The notes: generated by a model from the letters alone, not told the origin. A stretch of 23,228 bases of DNA from LZORAL124-50-18 sp051208045 (GCA_051208045.1 JBPJFY010000027.1:1-23228), one strand, 5' to 3'. Shown: positions 16,257 through 23,106, counted from the first letter of the stretch. Translations and numbers: made by a program.

Positions 16257-17213
16257 CTATAACGCCCCTCCGCAACTGCTGCCCTGACCGGCGGTACAAC
16301 CATAACAGTGGTCGGCGACCTTGATGGGAGACCCGCTGATATCCCGGGCAATCAATTCCGACAGGTGTACTTTCGGTTTATCAGACGCGATGAGCGGTAA
16401 ATCCAGCATCTGATTAAAATCACAATCATAAACGAAGCCCTGCCAATCAATACTGATCAGCGTACGACACATCACCTGCGCCAGATTGGACTCCGAGTAA
16501 GATGCCTTGAGCAATCCCATATAGTCATAAAACTGCCCTTTGGACAGTAAGACACTTCCGAACCGACTGATGGGCATATTGGTGATCGTAAACAAATTAT
16601 CGAACTGAATACCAAAACGTTCATCAAGTTCTTTCTTATAGGCCGCTTCCAGCGTGACTTGTGCCGGCGGCAAGTGCGGACCGCCCGGATTGTATACCAG
16701 ACTGAGTGAAAGCTCGCCACCTTGTCCATACCCAGCAACGTTAAGTAATTTCAGCGCTTCGATACTTTTGTCATACACGCCTTTCCCCCGCTGCTTGTCC
16801 ACATTCTCCTCCAGATAACAGGGCAAGGACGCCACAATTTCCACCTGATTGTCGGCCAGAAATTGCACCAGATCCTGCTGATCCGGTTCCAAGAGAATGG
16901 TGAGATTGCATCGGTCTATCACCGTCACATCCAGAGCGCGAGCCTGTTGCACCAGAGTTCTGAAGTGCGGATTCATCTCTGGTGCACCACCGGTGAGGTC
17001 CAGGGTGCGTATACCATGGGCACGGATGAAGTCCAGAATGAGATTGATCGTCGCTTCGTCCATCAACTCGGTACGGTTCGGCCCGGCAGCCACATGGCAA
17101 TGGGTGCAACTCAGGTTGCATTTATACCCCAGGTTGACTTGCAGGGTTGTCAATTTGTCTCTCGTGATCGACGGAAAATCCGATAACAACAGCAATGAGC
17201 GCGTATCCAACAT
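16257..17213 (-). CDS. arsS: Arsenosugar biosynthesis radical SAM protein ArsS
   Basis: ArsS is a radical SAM enzyme implicated in adding a deoxyadenosyl group to dimethylated arsenic on the way to arsenosugars. The 318-aa protein has the [4Fe-4S] cluster motif CNLSCTHC (C32, C36, C39), the SAM-contact GGAPEMN, and a C-terminal cysteine cluster (C303, C306, C314) ending in SSCGGAL, the typical ArsS tail. The ATG at 17213 has an AGG about ten bases before it. It is first in the operon with the two glycosyltransferases. ArsM, which supplies methylated arsenic, is not in the window. The family also contains members whose substrate has not been tested, so arsenic is a family-level inference. Confidence 0.9.
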   Translation of the reverse strand: MLDTRSLLLLSDFPSITRDKLTTLQVNLGYKCNLSCTHCHVAAGPNRTELMDEATINLILDFIRAHGIRTLDLTGGAPEMNPHFRTLVQQARALDVTVIDRCNLTILLEPDQQDLVQFLADNQVEIVASLPCYLEENVDKQRGKGVYDKSIEALKLLNVAGYGQGGELSLSLVYNPGGPHLPPAQVTLEAAYKKELDERFGIQFDNLFTITNMPISRFGSVLLSKGQFYDYMGLLKASYSESNLAQVMCRTLISIDWQGFVYDCDFNQMLDLPLIASDKPKVHLSELIARDISGSPIKVADHCYGCTAGQGSSCGGAL

Positions 17214-17363
17214 AGTTAGAGCCTTATTCTTTTACACGGCGCGATTAGATCGCAATAAAGTAACTGGAAAACAGCTGTTTGACCACCCCAGGTTCGAGTT
17301 GGTTCCTGAATGGGTTAAGATTTTACACCTGAATCCAGCTGCGTAACTGTCTGAATAACCGTA

Positions 17364-17392
17364 TTGTCATTAGGTGATTTTCGTTCTACATT
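17364..17392 (+). promoter_or_regulatory. Candidate sigma-70 promoter for the REC-EAL gene
   Basis: TTGTCA (17364-17369) and TACATT (17387-17392) are 17 bp apart. Transcription would begin near 17399, upstream of an AAGGA ribosome site (17412-17416) and the ATG at 17428. This supports the downstream start over the GTG at 17374. Confidence 0.45.
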
Positions 17393-17427
17393 TAAACTAT
17401 CTGCCACAGGTAAGGACCACCTGTCAC

Positions 17428-18633
17428 ATGCTGAAAAACGTAATTGTCATCGACGATAGTATGGCGATGTGCCAGTTCCTTGAAGCCAGCTTGAAAAACC
17501 TCGGCATCGCGTCGGTGACGGCGTTTGATAATGGTCCGGACGCCATAGACTATGTCAGCGCAAACATGGCGGCGGTAGATGGGGTGCTCACCGATCTGGA
17601 AATGCCGGGTATGGATGGCCTCGGCGTGATGGAACAGCTGGGAAAGATGCACTACCGCGGTGGCCTGATCATTGTTTCCGGGATGGAGGAGCGCATCATC
17701 AAACTGGCTACGGATATCGCCTTGTCATTACGGCTTCACCTGGTCGGCTCCGTCGAAAAGCCCATCAATTATAACAAACTGCAGCAAATGCTTGGGCGCA
17801 TCATTTTACTCAAAGGTGCGCCGCCAGACGAACCCAAGCTCATCGAACAGCGCGACTTGACCAACCATATCTACCACAACCATTTGCTTCCCTACTATCA
17901 ACCTCAAGTTAACCTGAATACCGGAGAGATCCATGGCTTCGAGGTACTCTGCCGGATCGATGCGCCGAATGAACCCGAAATTGTGTCACCCGACCGATTC
18001 ATTCCTGTGGCCGAACAGTGTGGATTGATCAACAAACTCACGGAGTTTCTCATGCTGCGTGCCTTGGATGAATTCAAGGAGATAAAACAGGCCCTGCCCG
18101 ATGTGAAGCACAAACTTTCCATCAACATTTCTCCTCCGCAACTCTATGACGACACACTTCCCGACATATTGAGCGACAGCTGTGACAGTCGCGAAGTTGA
18201 TATTCAGGAAATTGTCATCGAAGTTACAGAGCGCCAGATTATTAATGAACGAAAACAGCTGATTAATCTGAATCGGCTCCGCCTCAAAGGGTTCGGGCTT
18301 GCGCTGGATGATTTCGGTGCCGGATTTACCAATATCCGCCAGATGAAAGACCTCCCCTTTACCGAAATCAAAGTGGACCACGGCCTGATCAAACACATTG
18401 CCAATGACCGGATATCTCAAGTCATTCTGCATGCGCTGGAGCATATTTCTTCAGAATTTGGTATGGCGTTGGTGGCGGAAGGCATCGAAACAATAGAAGA
18501 TTACGCCTACATGGAGTCGTGCAAGAACATTCTGGCTCAGGGCTTTCTGATCAGCCGACCCAAACCACTCAATGAAATCATCCGCTGGTGCCATGCCTGG
18601 CAGAAAAAACAACCGGGAATGCAGGAATCCTGA
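17428..18633 (+). CDS. Response regulator with EAL c-di-GMP phosphodiesterase output
   Basis: The 401-aa protein has a receiver domain (about 1-122) and an EAL domain (about 150-390) that cleaves c-di-GMP to pGpG. Receiver residues are complete: acidic pair D9/D10, phosphoacceptor D56 (LTDLEMPGMDG), S84 and K111. The EAL signature reads EVLCR (E172). The other catalytic positions are present: N233, E265, D294/D295 (DDFGAGF), K315, E351 (EGIET) and Q371. An active, phosphorylation-controlled phosphodiesterase is therefore expected. The frame is open to a GTG at 17374, but MLKNVIVIDDS at 17428 is the natural receiver start. No GGDEF, HTH or partner kinase is present in the window. Low c-di-GMP generally favours swimming, which fits the flagellar neighbourhood, though the link is only positional. 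Confidence 0.93.
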   Translation: MLKNVIVIDDSMAMCQFLEASLKNLGIASVTAFDNGPDAIDYVSANMAAVDGVLTDLEMPGMDGLGVMEQLGKMHYRGGLIIVSGMEERIIKLATDIALSLRLHLVGSVEKPINYNKLQQMLGRIILLKGAPPDEPKLIEQRDLTNHIYHNHLLPYYQPQVNLNTGEIHGFEVLCRIDAPNEPEIVSPDRFIPVAEQCGLINKLTEFLMLRALDEFKEIKQALPDVKHKLSINISPPQLYDDTLPDILSDSCDSREVDIQEIVIEVTERQIINERKQLINLNRLRLKGFGLALDDFGAGFTNIRQMKDLPFTEIKVDHGLIKHIANDRISQVILHALEHISSEFGMALVAEGIETIEDYAYMESCKNILAQGFLISRPKPLNEIIRWCHAWQKKQPGMQES

Positions 18634-18651
18634 GTAAAGTGTCTCCGCGCC

Positions 18652-18680
18652 TTGTTATGCCGCCGCCAAGTCGTTATTAT
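18652..18680 (+). promoter_or_regulatory. Candidate promoter of tRNA-Arg, overlapping a small hairpin
   Basis: TTGTTA (18652-18657) and TATTAT (18675-18680) are 17 bp apart and 31 bp before the tRNA. The same bases include AGTCG...CGACT followed by GTTTTT (18670-18692), which could instead be the terminator of the phosphodiesterase gene. Both roles are possible. Confidence 0.4.
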
Positions 18681-18710
18681 ACCGACTGTTTTTATCACAT
18701 CTCACGATAC

Positions 18711-18787
18711 GTCCCAGTGGCACAGCTGGATAGCGCAGCCCCCTCCTAAGGGGCAGGTCACAGGTTCAAATCCTGTCTGGGACGCCA
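18711..18787 (+). tRNA. tRNA-Arg (anticodon CCT)
   Basis: It folds into a full 77-base cloverleaf: acceptor GTCCCAG/CTGGGAC, anticodon stem GCCCC/GGGGC around CTCCTAA (anticodon CCT, reading AGG), T-stem ACAGG/CCTGT around TTCAAAT, G73 and an encoded CCA. The D-stem GCAC/GCGC has one A-C mismatch (positions 12-23). Everything downstream changes to phage-like content, so its 3' half is a probable integration site. Confidence 0.93.
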
Positions 18788-18845
18788 TTTAAATCAATGA
18801 GTTACACCATATAGCATCAAGATACCTTCTAGTAGAATTAATATT

Positions 18846-18869
18846 TGGGTCACAAAATGGGTCACAAAA
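18846..18869 (+). repeat. Two perfect tandem copies of a 12-bp repeat beside the tRNA
   Basis: TGGGTCACAAAA occurs twice head to tail, 59 bp after the tRNA 3' end. Short direct repeats this close to a tRNA-borne attachment site often serve as integrase arm-binding sites. That role is inferred; no integrase is in the window. Confidence 0.7.
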
Positions 18870-18923
18870 GCTTTAGCTACCCATACAAAAATTGCAAAAA
18901 ATACCGATCTACTCTAATTTCGC

Positions 18924-19346
18924 TCAATGCGTTAACGGCTCGATTTCTTCAATAAGCCCTTTACCGTTTGCATTGGTTACCCTTACTGGCGCTTTGGCGT
19001 CTACAAAATGAATATTGATGGCCGTGGGCTGGGCCTCGTCCAGCTCTTCCACTACAGGTTTGTTATGCCATCGGAAACGATTAGCAAAGTACAGCTTAAC
19101 CAAAGGGGCGTTGACGGATTTGTCATACATCATATTCACAAGCTCGCCCTCCCAATAGGCTTGACTCATTTCTTGCGCCTGCTCTAATGCGTCCGAAAAT
19201 TCGGGAAACTGACTTTTCCATTCATAGATAGTGCTACGCCTTACCCCAATTGCGGCGGCAAACTGGGTAAGGGATTTACCTTTGTTACCAACAATCTCCA
19301 CCACCTGATCACAATAGGCTTTTTTGAATTTGCTTGGTCTGGCCAT
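18924..19346 (-). CDS. Small-terminase-like helix-turn-helix DNA-binding protein
   Basis: The 140-aa protein has an N-terminal HTH (about 10-50: YCDQVVEIVGNKGKSL, then FAAAIGVRRSTIYEWKSQFPEFSDAL) followed by SQAYWEGELVNMM and FANRFRWHNK. This order is typical of phage small terminase subunits and related phage DNA-binding proteins. These recognise pac/cos DNA and guide packaging. The C-terminal 40 residues are not conserved in any way I recognise. GAGGTG lies eight bases upstream of the ATG. No large terminase or structural gene is present, so it may be a satellite packaging-redirecting protein or simply a regulator. Confidence 0.75.
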   Translation of the reverse strand: MARPSKFKKAYCDQVVEIVGNKGKSLTQFAAAIGVRRSTIYEWKSQFPEFSDALEQAQEMSQAYWEGELVNMMYDKSVNAPLVKLYFANRFRWHNKPVVEELDEAQPTAINIHFVDAKAPVRVTNANGKGLIEEIEPLTH

Positions 19347-19375
19347 TTACAGCACCTCATACTTATCGTTATGGC

Positions 19376-19406
19376 ATTATAACATGATCAAACCTTAACC
19401 AATCAA
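19376..19406 (-). promoter_or_regulatory. Candidate promoter of the HTH gene
   Basis: On the minus strand a perfect TATAAT (19381-19376) lies about 30 bp before the ATG at 19346. The best -35 is TTGATT (19406-19401), 19 bp away and weak. It overlaps the end of the upstream gene. Confidence 0.4.
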
Positions 19407-19708
19407 ATGATCCTTGGCACCCCATCCACCAGAACAGCAAAAGCCACTCCCTGAAAGAAACATCCCTGCAGGTGCTCATCTTTCTTTAGATCGATCCGCT
19501 CTTTGCTCAGGTCTTTTTGATAGGCCCACACGTGCAGTTTAATAGGTCTGGCTCCGGGCAAGCGCTTTGCTTGATGAATATCCAGAAAACCAAACCAGCG
19601 GCAATATTCATATTCACCGGATTTTAAGCGGTAACCCACCTCTTCGGCCCCGGCGTTCTCTTCTGAAAGAAATATGTTTTTGTAGTTCAGTCGTCTATGA
19701 AGAATCAT
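19403..19708 (-). CDS. Hypothetical accessory-element protein, about 101 aa
   Basis: I do not recognise this family. The frame is open to 19819, but its first part overlaps a better small gene (19749-19919) in another frame and looks non-coding, so I start at the ATG at 19708 (MILHRRLNYKNIF). The protein is soluble, charged and compact, with GYRLKSGEYEYCRWFGFLDI and ARPIKLHVWAYQKD suggesting beta strands and no membrane segment. It sits between the 56-aa gene and the HTH gene on the same strand, so it is likely part of the same late or regulatory unit. Only a short AGG lies just before the ATG. Confidence 0.6.
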   Translation of the reverse strand: MILHRRLNYKNIFLSEENAGAEEVGYRLKSGEYEYCRWFGFLDIHQAKRLPGARPIKLHVWAYQKDLSKERIDLKKDEHLQGCFFQGVAFAVLVDGVPRII

Positions 19709-19748
19709 AGGCCTGAGTATAGACTGCGAAGCGACACAATATGTCGGG

Positions 19749-19919
19749 TTATTGCTTGCCCAACGAAATGCCATGCTTCTGGCAATACTCCGCCAATGCC
19801 CGCACATCAGCAAAGGCACCGTGAAGCATGTTGGTGGCTCGCTCTCTGACCTCTTGTGATTCGCTGGAATGAATCAGCATGATCCACGTTTTGACCAGAG
19901 CCGGAGGTGGGAAATTCAT
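19749..19919 (-). CDS. Small hypothetical protein, 56 aa
   Basis: The ATG at 19919 opens MNFPPPALVKTWIML and the frame closes at TAA (19749-19751). The composition is protein-like: an N-terminal proline segment, then two amphipathic helices (SESQEVRERATNMLHGAF and DVRALAEYCQKHGISLG). It lies upstream of the 101-aa gene on the same strand, 40 bp away, which supports a real unit. No family is recognised and the ribosome site is weak. Length and helical character would suit a small phage regulator, but that is a guess. Confidence 0.6.
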   Translation of the reverse strand: MNFPPPALVKTWIMLIHSSESQEVRERATNMLHGAFADVRALAEYCQKHGISLGKQ

Positions 19920-20117
19920 CTTTCAGTTCTCATGCCGGTGAAAGGCGGTGATTTTAGCCAGACTGGGCGGGGGTGTCTGTAGGTGATTGCTCACACTGAC
20001 CACAATACTTCCAAAAAATAGATTTTTGCTTCAACTGATCGACGCAATAGTAAGTGCGAAATTTAGCCTTTTATTAGACTATACTCTTTCCTGTCTTTCC
20101 ATACTAAGGTTAACGTA

Positions 20118-20138
20118 GGGGCATCACTTAACTGCCCC
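20118..20138 (+). promoter_or_regulatory. Leader hairpin with flanking repeats upstream of the HNH gene
   Basis: GGGGCA (20118-20123) pairs perfectly with TGCCCC (20133-20138) around a nine-base loop, 55 bp before the HNH start. The loop and following bases carry the octamer CTTAACTG twice. It may act as an operator or attenuator; there is no U-run. A possible -10 (TATACT, 20080-20085) lies upstream without a good -35. Confidence 0.4.
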
Positions 20139-20192
20139 CTTAACTGTAACACGCAAAAAAGCCAATTATTGATTCGGAGAAGCTGAGAAACT

Positions 20193-20927
20193 ATGGCAAT
20201 TACCAGTGGACAAGGAAACCCTCATTGGACAAGGGAAGAAGTTGCCCTTGCCTTGGAGTTATATTTTTCACTGGGCGAATTAATGCCTTCGAAATCTGAT
20301 AAAGAGGTTATTGAACTTTCCAAATTTTTAAGGTCACTAAACATCCACGACGATGCAAGAAAAAACGATACATTCAGAAATCCAGATGGCGTAGCATTTA
20401 AGGTCGGAAATTTAAGGGCGATTGCTACAGGGAAAGGCCTACAGAACACGGCAAAAATGGATAAAGAGGTTTGGGATGAGTTTCACGCGGACAGAGTTTC
20501 ACTACTACATTTCTGTGACCAAATTCGAAATGGTAACGAACTTTTAACCAAGCTTTCCGATGGTCCGCTTGAAGATGATGAAAGTGTTGTGTTCAAAGAA
20601 GGCAAGTTACTTACAAGGCTTCATAAAAAGCGAGAACGAAGTAGTAAATCTCGGAAGGAACTTATTAAGCGGCTTGAAAGAAAAGGTGATGTTTTCTGCA
20701 GAATTTGTAAAGTCAGACCAAATCCGATACTCGCCGATTTAGGATTAAAAATGTTCGAGTGCCATCATATAGTACCTCTATCAAGCGGCAATCTTTGCGA
20801 AACTAAGTTGTCAGATCTAGCACTTCTATGCGCCAACTGCCACAGACTTATTCATGGCCTAATTTCAAAAGAAAAGAGATGGATTTCAGTAGAAGAAGCG
20901 GCGGAACTATTATCAGGAAATGAATAG
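20193..20927 (+). CDS. McrA-like HNH endonuclease
   Basis: The 244-aa protein pairs an N-terminal domain of the kind seen in many McrA homologues (NPHWTREEVALALELYFSL, then IELSKFLRSL and NPDGVAFKVGNLRAI, and KEVWDEFHADR) with a C-terminal zinc-type HNH nuclease. The nuclease shows C169-x2-C172, ECHHIVPLS (H191/H192), DLALLCANCHRLIH (C213, C216, H217, H221). McrA-type enzymes cut modified or foreign DNA, so a type IV restriction or anti-phage role is likely. No methylase partner is present. It is the only plus-strand gene of the island and is AT-richer than the core genes, which suggests independently acquired cargo. Nuclease assignment is firm; modification specificity is unknown. Confidence 0.88.
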   Translation: MAITSGQGNPHWTREEVALALELYFSLGELMPSKSDKEVIELSKFLRSLNIHDDARKNDTFRNPDGVAFKVGNLRAIATGKGLQNTAKMDKEVWDEFHADRVSLLHFCDQIRNGNELLTKLSDGPLEDDESVVFKEGKLLTRLHKKRERSSKSRKELIKRLERKGDVFCRICKVRPNPILADLGLKMFECHHIVPLSSGNLCETKLSDLALLCANCHRLIHGLISKEKRWISVEEAAELLSGNE

Positions 20928-21056
20928 AAAGTTGTGATTGTAAAAAGGTTGCGTCCTGCAGGTGCCGTCTTAGGGCAAGTTAAACGCTGGTTTCAAGGCC
21001 AATTGAAAAAATACCGATTTGAACAAATTGAAAGATTTTGTCCAAAGGATCAAGTT

Positions 21057-21076
21057 AGGGTGCCAAGGAGCACCCT
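21057..21076 (+). terminator. Hairpin downstream of the HNH gene
   Basis: AGGGTGC and GCACCCT form a perfect 7-bp stem with loop CAAGGA. A further CAA/TTG pairing lies outside it. It is followed by GTTTG rather than a long U-run, so it is at best a weak intrinsic terminator. Confidence 0.45.
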
Positions 21077-21206
21077 GTTTGACTAGGTGGAGGGTGTAGT
21101 TTGTCGAAGCAAGCAAGTTATAGGGGGCTTGAACCTAGCGAAATCCTGCGCTCGTTTCGACCCGTAAGGGGAAGGCTCCGGAAGAACCTAATACCCCCTT
21201 ACTATG

Positions 21207-21246
21207 AAATGACTGTGTAAAAATTGACCTGCCGCGACGGTCATTT
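21207..21246. ncRNA. Structured hairpin, copy A
   Basis: AAATGACTGT pairs with ACGGTCATTT (10 bp including one T-G wobble) around a 20-base loop. The 5' arm and loop start TGTGTAAAAATT match copy B. The strand of any transcript is not known, and a DNA-level role is equally possible. Confidence 0.5.
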
Positions 21247-21286
21247 ACGCTCAACCTGTAAGGATTTCACCCCCCGGCTATAGCTC

Positions 21287-21323
21287 AAATGGTTGTGTGA
21301 AAATTCGCCTTGAGCGACCATTT
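21287..21323. ncRNA. Structured hairpin, copy B
   Basis: AAATGGTTGT pairs with GCGACCATTT (10 bp with two T-G wobbles) around a 17-base loop. Relative to copy A two base pairs changed on both arms (A-T to G-C, C-G to T-A), preserving the stem. The loop start TGTGTGAAAATT is kept. A competing stem GCTCAA/TTGAGC (21283-21288 with 21310-21315) overlaps it and could act as a switch. Confidence 0.5.
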
Positions 21324-21362
21324 CCAAGGTACAGGCCATAGAAAATTAGACCGCCCCTCCCC

Positions 21363-21686
21363 CTACCCAACTCTCAAATAGAACGCCTCCCAATGTCTGG
21401 CTGCCTCCTTCTGTGCCTCGACGAAAGACACCACTTTGGGAAACTGAATGGTGTAATACTCCATTTGTTTGCGACCGTTTATTGCAACGTGCCAGCGATC
21501 ACCGATTGTTTCAGGCTTTGGCTGCCAATAGTCATTGATCAATAAGCGCCCATTGTCCGGTTGATACTGGTCACAGTTTCGAGTGAAGGCACTCTGATAG
21601 ACAGGTTGCCTCCTGTCTGATACCGGGCAACGGGCCTGCTTTCGGATGAAGTGCTTACAATCAACACAACGTACACCGGTTGTCAT
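21363..21686 (-). CDS. Small cysteine-rich protein of the replication-like operon, 107 aa
   Basis: This short protein begins MTTGVRCVDCKHFIR, with CxxC at the start and further Cys in ARCPVSD and TRNCDQY, a likely zinc knuckle. The rest is basic and aromatic (DRWHVAINGRKQMEYYTIQFPK). Proteins of this shape are common in phage and island replication operons, but I do not recognise a named family. Its ATG overlaps the upstream stop by four bases (ATGA, 21683-21686), so it is translationally coupled. A single-strand or primer-related DNA-binding role is only a guess. Confidence 0.7.
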   Translation of the reverse strand: MTTGVRCVDCKHFIRKQARCPVSDRRQPVYQSAFTRNCDQYQPDNGRLLINDYWQPKPETIGDRWHVAINGRKQMEYYTIQFPKVVSFVEAQKEAARHWEAFYLRVG

Positions 21687-22327
21687 ATTTGCCCCTCATG
21701 ATCCGGTAGGTTGTGGCCCTCTACGAATTTTCTCAACCAAGTGTTGGCCGCTCGCCTTCCGGTATTGTCCCTACAAATATTATCGGGTGCCTGCCGTGCG
21801 GCATCATTCCAAACATTCCGATAATCAACCTTCAACCTTTTGGCAATGCTCGAAGGCAGCCTGTGCAACCTTGCTTCGATGAATAAGCGATCCTCCCGCA
21901 ATAAGGGTAAGCCGTCCAAAGGATCAGCAGGCGTTACTGCCTGTATAATCGGCACCACCTTATGATCCCGTAGTGCCTGATACAATTCCAGGTTTTGCTC
22001 TCTCCATAACTGCAAATAGGCTTCTGCTTGATCCAGAGTGATAACACCTGACTCGATGTCCTGCAGGTCGTGTTCATCGAGTGGTTGTTGCCAGAGTGAT
22101 AAGCCTTTTTTGATAGCAGACATATTCAAGCCATGCTTTTTCAGCATTTCGCTCAAATGAATCTCAGCACTATGTTTATCCGCGTTACCTTCGTTACCTT
22201 CGTTACAGGCCAATAAATCCGGGCCCGGAGGTGGTAACGTTTGAGTATCTTTTACGTTACCAACGTTACCGGTCCTTTTCTCAGGTTGTTTTACATTCAA
22301 AAAAGCGATCACATCAGCAATAGCCAT
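21683..22327 (-). CDS. Hypothetical protein of the replication-like operon, 214 aa
   Basis: No family is recognised. The N-terminal third carries a low-complexity linker with repeated Gly-Asn-Val or Gly-Asn-Glu triplets (TGNVGNV, ACNEGNEGN) encoded by 9-bp DNA repeats. The middle is helical (EMLKKHGLNMSAIKKGLSLW, then QAEAYLQLWREQNLELYQAL), and the C-terminus is basic (IAKRLKVDYRNVW and RRAANTWLRKFVEGH), suiting nucleic-acid contact. An excellent ribosome site (GGAGGTGGAG) overlaps the end of the upstream DUF927 gene, and the start shares one base with its stop. That coupling implies co-function in replication of the element. Confidence 0.75.
   Translation of the reverse strand: MAIADVIAFLNVKQPEKRTGNVGNVKDTQTLPPPGPDLLACNEGNEGNADKHSAEIHLSEMLKKHGLNMSAIKKGLSLWQQPLDEHDLQDIESGVITLDQAEAYLQLWREQNLELYQALRDHKVVPIIQAVTPADPLDGLPLLREDRLFIEARLHRLPSSIAKRLKVDYRNVWNDAARQAPDNICRDNTGRRAANTWLRKFVEGHNLPDHEGQI
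22183..22269. repeat. Iteron-like 9-bp repeats (CGTTAC core)
   Basis: CGTTAC begins at 22183, 22192 and 22201, then at 22255 and 22264, giving exact 9-bp periods. One inverted copy is at 22234-22239. The period equals three codons and encodes GN(V/E) in the 214-aa protein, so it may be a coding repeat, an initiator-binding array, or both. Confidence 0.65.
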
Positions 22328-23094
22328 TACTCCACCTCCTTTATTTGTAGGGGGGGATAGAGCCTTTTATTACCTTCAGGCGTTTTAACTTGCTCCGCGG
22401 TATCACTGGCCAACCAACCTGCAGACACTAGCGCTTGTTTTACCCGGTTAAAATCATGGCCCTTGGTTGCGTCCTGCAATCCAGCCTTATTAAACCGGTA
22501 TTGTCTTTCATCGCTTGATTCGACCCAATAGCCCGCTCGATCCGCACCGCTTAACCGATTATTTCTTTCAGTTTCGACAGAATATGAACCAACTGATTGG
22601 TGAATATTGGTAAAGCGTGAATCTCCATACCTCTCTAAATAGGTTCGTACCATCGACAATATTTGTTTATCTTCGGTATTACCCCTGCCTCGTGTTGTAC
22701 GCCAAACGTCAAATAGTGTGGTTGCGGCTTTTATCGCCTCGCCTTTTCCCCACGGTAACAATCCATAGCTGATGGCCATCTCGCCAGCCAATGCGACCAC
22801 CGCAAAGCGATCTGCACCCCGGCCTTCCTGGTTGCTGGTTTCTGATTCGAAGCGTGATTTGATAGATTCCAAAGCATCGCCCAATTGAGCTGGTTCGTCT
22901 GCCACCAAGGAACGTAAAAAAGCCTTGCCGATATGGCCATAGCACCTTTCGCATGATGTTTTAATTTGGTCTGATAGCTCACGCCCACTATTAAAGTGGT
23001 GCAAATCATCGAACACGCCAAAAGCACGATGTACAGGTATATCCAATAACCTTACCTGTTGACCCGCAGTGGATTTTTTTCCGGCCTCGCTCAT
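22327..23094 (-). pseudogene. C-terminal fragment of a DUF927 primase-helicase-type protein, 5'-truncated by the right IS
   Basis: The 255-residue remainder matches the back half of DUF927 proteins: SEAGKKSTAGQQVRLLDIP, then FGVFDDLHHFNSGRELSDQIK, GHIGKAFLRSL, and DRFAVVALAGEMAISYGLLPWGKGEA. These come from the helicase-like core used by islands and phages to replicate. The frame has no stop upstream of the apparent ATG (23094): codons D-A-I read into the CTAG at 23103-23106 and then the IS end. The family continues with the same DAIMSEAGK pattern, so the true N-terminus, including the Walker region, has been cut off. The remaining part may still be translated from 23094 but should not be an active helicase. 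Confidence 0.82.
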
Positions 23095-23106
23095 AATGGC
23101 GTCTAG

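Larger units (their letters stand above)
20928..21362. other. 435-bp non-coding structured region
   Basis: No convincing gene is present on either strand. The stretch holds a strong 7-bp hairpin (21057-21076), a possible long-range pairing of GGGGG (21123-21127) with CCCCC (21194-21198) flanked by repeated GAACCTA, and two related 10-bp-stem hairpins (21207-21246 and 21287-21323). It lies between the HNH gene and the end of the replication-like operon. It could be a non-coding RNA, a replication origin or a transcription end region. Confidence 0.6.

Noticed and set aside
17374..17427. Longer GTG start for the REC-EAL protein
   Set aside because: The extra residues precede the normal receiver start and overlap the candidate promoter.
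21061..21323. CRISPR array or attC-type integron site
   Set aside because: Only two diverged hairpins 80 bp apart are present, with no cas or integrase genes and no regular spacers.
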